Assembly: GCF_037975245.1 (NCBI RefSeq)
Contig: NC_092580.1
Span: 2,888,501-2,952,500 of the forward strand
DNA length: 64,000 nucleotides
From: Apostichopus japonicus
Lineage: Eukaryota; Echinodermata; Holothuroidea; Aspidochirotida; Stichopodidae
Direction: 5' to 3'
Position 1 is the stretch's first letter, and the number at the start of each line of letters is the position of its first letter. The notes beneath the pieces are model-generated. The model ran no database searches. It was not told the origin of the DNA and saw nothing but the letters and a program-made list of their open reading frames with translations. The position numbers were made by a program, and so were the translations under genes. Below, in pieces: positions 61,637 to 64,000 of this stretch.

Positions 61637-64000
61637 CTGACGCAGGAGCAAATATTTCCTTACTTAATTTTGCTAGGTTAGGTCCCCCCCCCCCCCTTCT
61701 TTCCAATGACATAACTCAGTCAACACCCATTTTGTCGAACTGAACTATAAGACGAATGATCCTTTATAAAAACAAATATAGTGTGGTTGAACACATATGA
61801 TCTTTTCGCCAACCAAATCATATAAAAATTAAAAAATCAAATATAGCCATACACGGAAAACTCGCCCTGCTATAGACTTTTACCCATACCTATACCTAAA
61901 ATGGTCAATAACAAGAAAACACGGCCTGCAATAAGTGCGCACATAGGACTTTTTTCCGAAGTTTTCTTTTTCTTATTTTGTTTTTATCTTACTATGAAAT
62001 CGGTAGACACTACGTATACTAATTCTCTAGTAATAACGACAAGTTTAACATATCCAAGTCAAAGTAAAAGTCACAACTTAAAAACAAAATTTTCACTACA
62101 ACAAAAAAGCAAGAAAAGGGACACACCCTAACTCTAGTACGCTAACATACGGAAAACTACCATCGATTTGTTGAATCACCAATTCATTAACAGCTGATTG
62201 TTCTGGGTGCATTAGATTGTTAGGCCTTTTATTACTACGCAATTTTTAAACAGGCGGAAATAAGTGGCATTGTCATATAGGGGTAACGTTAAAATATCAT
62301 CCACGACAGAGCCAGTACTAAAATCTCACAACTTGAACCTTGTATAATCATGACGGAAAGTGGGTGTATAGCGGTAGCCTATTCATAACTACTTTATAGG
62401 AAAGCACTTGTTTCTTTTTATTTACACTATTGACATTTGTTTACACTATTGACAGATTTGGTTACGGTGCTGGTTAAACGTATTCAATGACCTAGCTCGT
62501 GTGACCGGCCTATAACAAAGAACCCACAAAATGGCTTTGCACGGCTCGAACAGGAAAGTTCATTTTGACAAAGCATTGGCATTTAATCGTTCAGTCTCGC
62601 GCTTGATGTGAATTAAATAATGCAGTCATTCAGCGTGAATAATTATATAACAATGCACACTTTCAACACAAAACAAAATCTAATAATTTCTAACATTCAG
62701 CAATAATGAAGGTGTTACTCTATTCACAATTTCAAAGTACTCACGAAAACTTATCAAACAGCTACAGGGTTGTACAAGCAGCCACGGTCACGTCAGTGTA
62801 TAGTGGCGTAGTATATAGATGGTAGCCTGTACGTTATACTGATGCTGAAGTGTAAAAGCAAGGAAAATATAATTTATCTAAAATTAACTGTTTAGTTTTA
62901 ACTACAGGTTTCTCCATCGAGAAACATAACAGAAAAAGAGCATGGCTCATTATGTTTGGTTAATTCACTATAGCATCAGCGGAGCCGTGATTGTAGTTGA
63001 GAATCTTTGAAAACGCACCAAATTCGTACGTTTTGTTTAAATGCTTACTGTCTAGTTTTGTTCAAACTTAGGCTATGACCAGCAGGGAACTTCGGTTTAT
63101 CTCAGTGATAAAATGTTCTGCTGTTTCTCGGAATGAACGCCAGACAGGATTGAATTATATTACTTTCTACCCATTAATAACATGATTGGGCCACTGGTAA
63201 CTATCACAATCATTGCAACAGCCCTCGCTAATGGTGGAAAGCACCTTTAGCTCGATGAAATGAAAGTTAATCAAGTTATTATATGGTCATTGTGCCTCTA
63301 AATTGCAATATACTTCAACTATTCTACGACAGATGTGAATTATAAATTCGTATGCGTTCAATCCAGGGACGTAGCTAAGACCTGATGCTTGGGGGAGGGG
63401 GGATGGTGTAGTGGCTGCATATCCAACTGGATGGGTTTGAAGCCAGAAAATTACGACTGCTGCCTTGTACCCCCCCTCCCCTCCCATCCCTAAACCACCC
63501 CGCGCTACTCGTCATCGATACGGTCAGTGTCAGTCAGACACCCCATCTTTGGCGACTGCACTTTTGTTCCGATCTTTTCTCGATACATATGTACCGGGCC
63601 ACTGGCACTCACTTCACAAACTTATTAGCCCCCCTCCACCCGCCCCACCCCTAACCAAATATTTTTGTGAAAATTCGGGCAATATGCTGATAACTTTTCG
63701 GGCACCTACTGAAAGAAATATAATTTGTAATGTGTTTTTCAATGGTTAAACTGATATTATTATTGCCGTTAATATTGGAACGACTTCCCCAATAATTCTA
63801 ACCAATATTAAAGGGTAATAACACGGAAAATGATTGTAGATATATGTTATTGGCATGCGATAAAATGCACATTAACATGTGGAACGCGCGCGAAAAAATT
63901 GGTTATATGTTTATCGGGCAAGTCGTTAGGGGGGCCAGATCAAATTGGGCTCCTACGCCTATAGCGGTAGTTCTAAAAGGCATTTTTTTTAATATTCAAA
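61637..64000 (+). repeat. ~2 kb direct repeat, copy 2 (cut by window end)
   Basis: Collinear with 52422-54419 at nearly every base, but with an additional 62078-62444 segment. It includes the left end of the hAT-like element at 63364. The true right end lies outside the window. Confidence 0.92.

Noticed and set aside
52422-64000. The two 2 kb copies as LTRs of one retrotransposon
   Set aside because: No primer-binding site, gag/pol or TG...CA ends are seen; the interval holds a cellular FUT gene and unrelated LINEs.

Overview
The window is animal nuclear DNA. Genes have GT-AG introns, the spacers are AT-rich, and several families of short DNA transposons, LINE fragments and a tRNA-derived SINE interrupt introns and intergenic DNA. 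The protein sequences look like an invertebrate deuterostome. Repeat style (poly-C/G-flanked hAT-like MITEs, a tRNA SINE ending in an ATT tail) would fit an echinoderm, but that is an inference from general appearance and no species-diagnostic sequence was identified.

Layout. (1) 0.6-4.3 kb, minus: ALG10, the ER glucosyltransferase that completes the N-glycan precursor (3 exons, 480 aa). (2) 7.7-12.6 kb, plus, divergent from ALG10: a two-exon type II membrane protein of 605 aa with a filamin/NXPE-like Ig domain and a region resembling PC-esterase/SGNH enzymes; function unproven. (3) 12.7-22.1 kb: no convincing gene, but many nested short transposons, an inverted repeat with a hammerhead-like core, a polypurine tract and a minisatellite. 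(4) 22.2-32 kb, minus: NIT1, deaminated glutathione amidase (6 coding exons, 289 aa), with introns holding a ~145 bp satellite, a TTAA-flanked foldback element and a hairpin MITE. (5) 32.5-36 kb: spacer between the divergent NIT1 and BDP1 genes, with two arrays of quasi-palindromic repeats. (6) 36.7-48.95 kb, plus: BDP1, a TFIIIB subunit of the RNA polymerase III machinery (10 coding exons, 1222 aa). (7) 49-64 kb: repeat-rich DNA with one intact intronless gene, an alpha-1,3-fucosyltransferase (minus, 55.9-57.1 kb), set between two direct copies of a ~2 kb sequence; the same region holds a 5'-truncated LINE, a decayed L1-like element and a telomere-like repeat.

Four of the five genes are assigned by clear family motifs, and all exon joins given here keep the reading frame. 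ALG10 and the fucosyltransferase both act in protein glycosylation (ER and Golgi), and the NXPE-like protein has Golgi-type topology. BDP1 and NIT1 are unrelated housekeeping functions; nothing suggests co-regulation beyond the two divergent arrangements. The most interesting non-genic signals are the three loci of short tandem repeats whose unit is itself a palindrome, the nested short transposons with intact 8 bp target duplications, a LINE/SINE family sharing one 3' tail, a retroposon tail that forms the acceptor region of the last BDP1 exon, and the 2 kb duplication around the fucosyltransferase.
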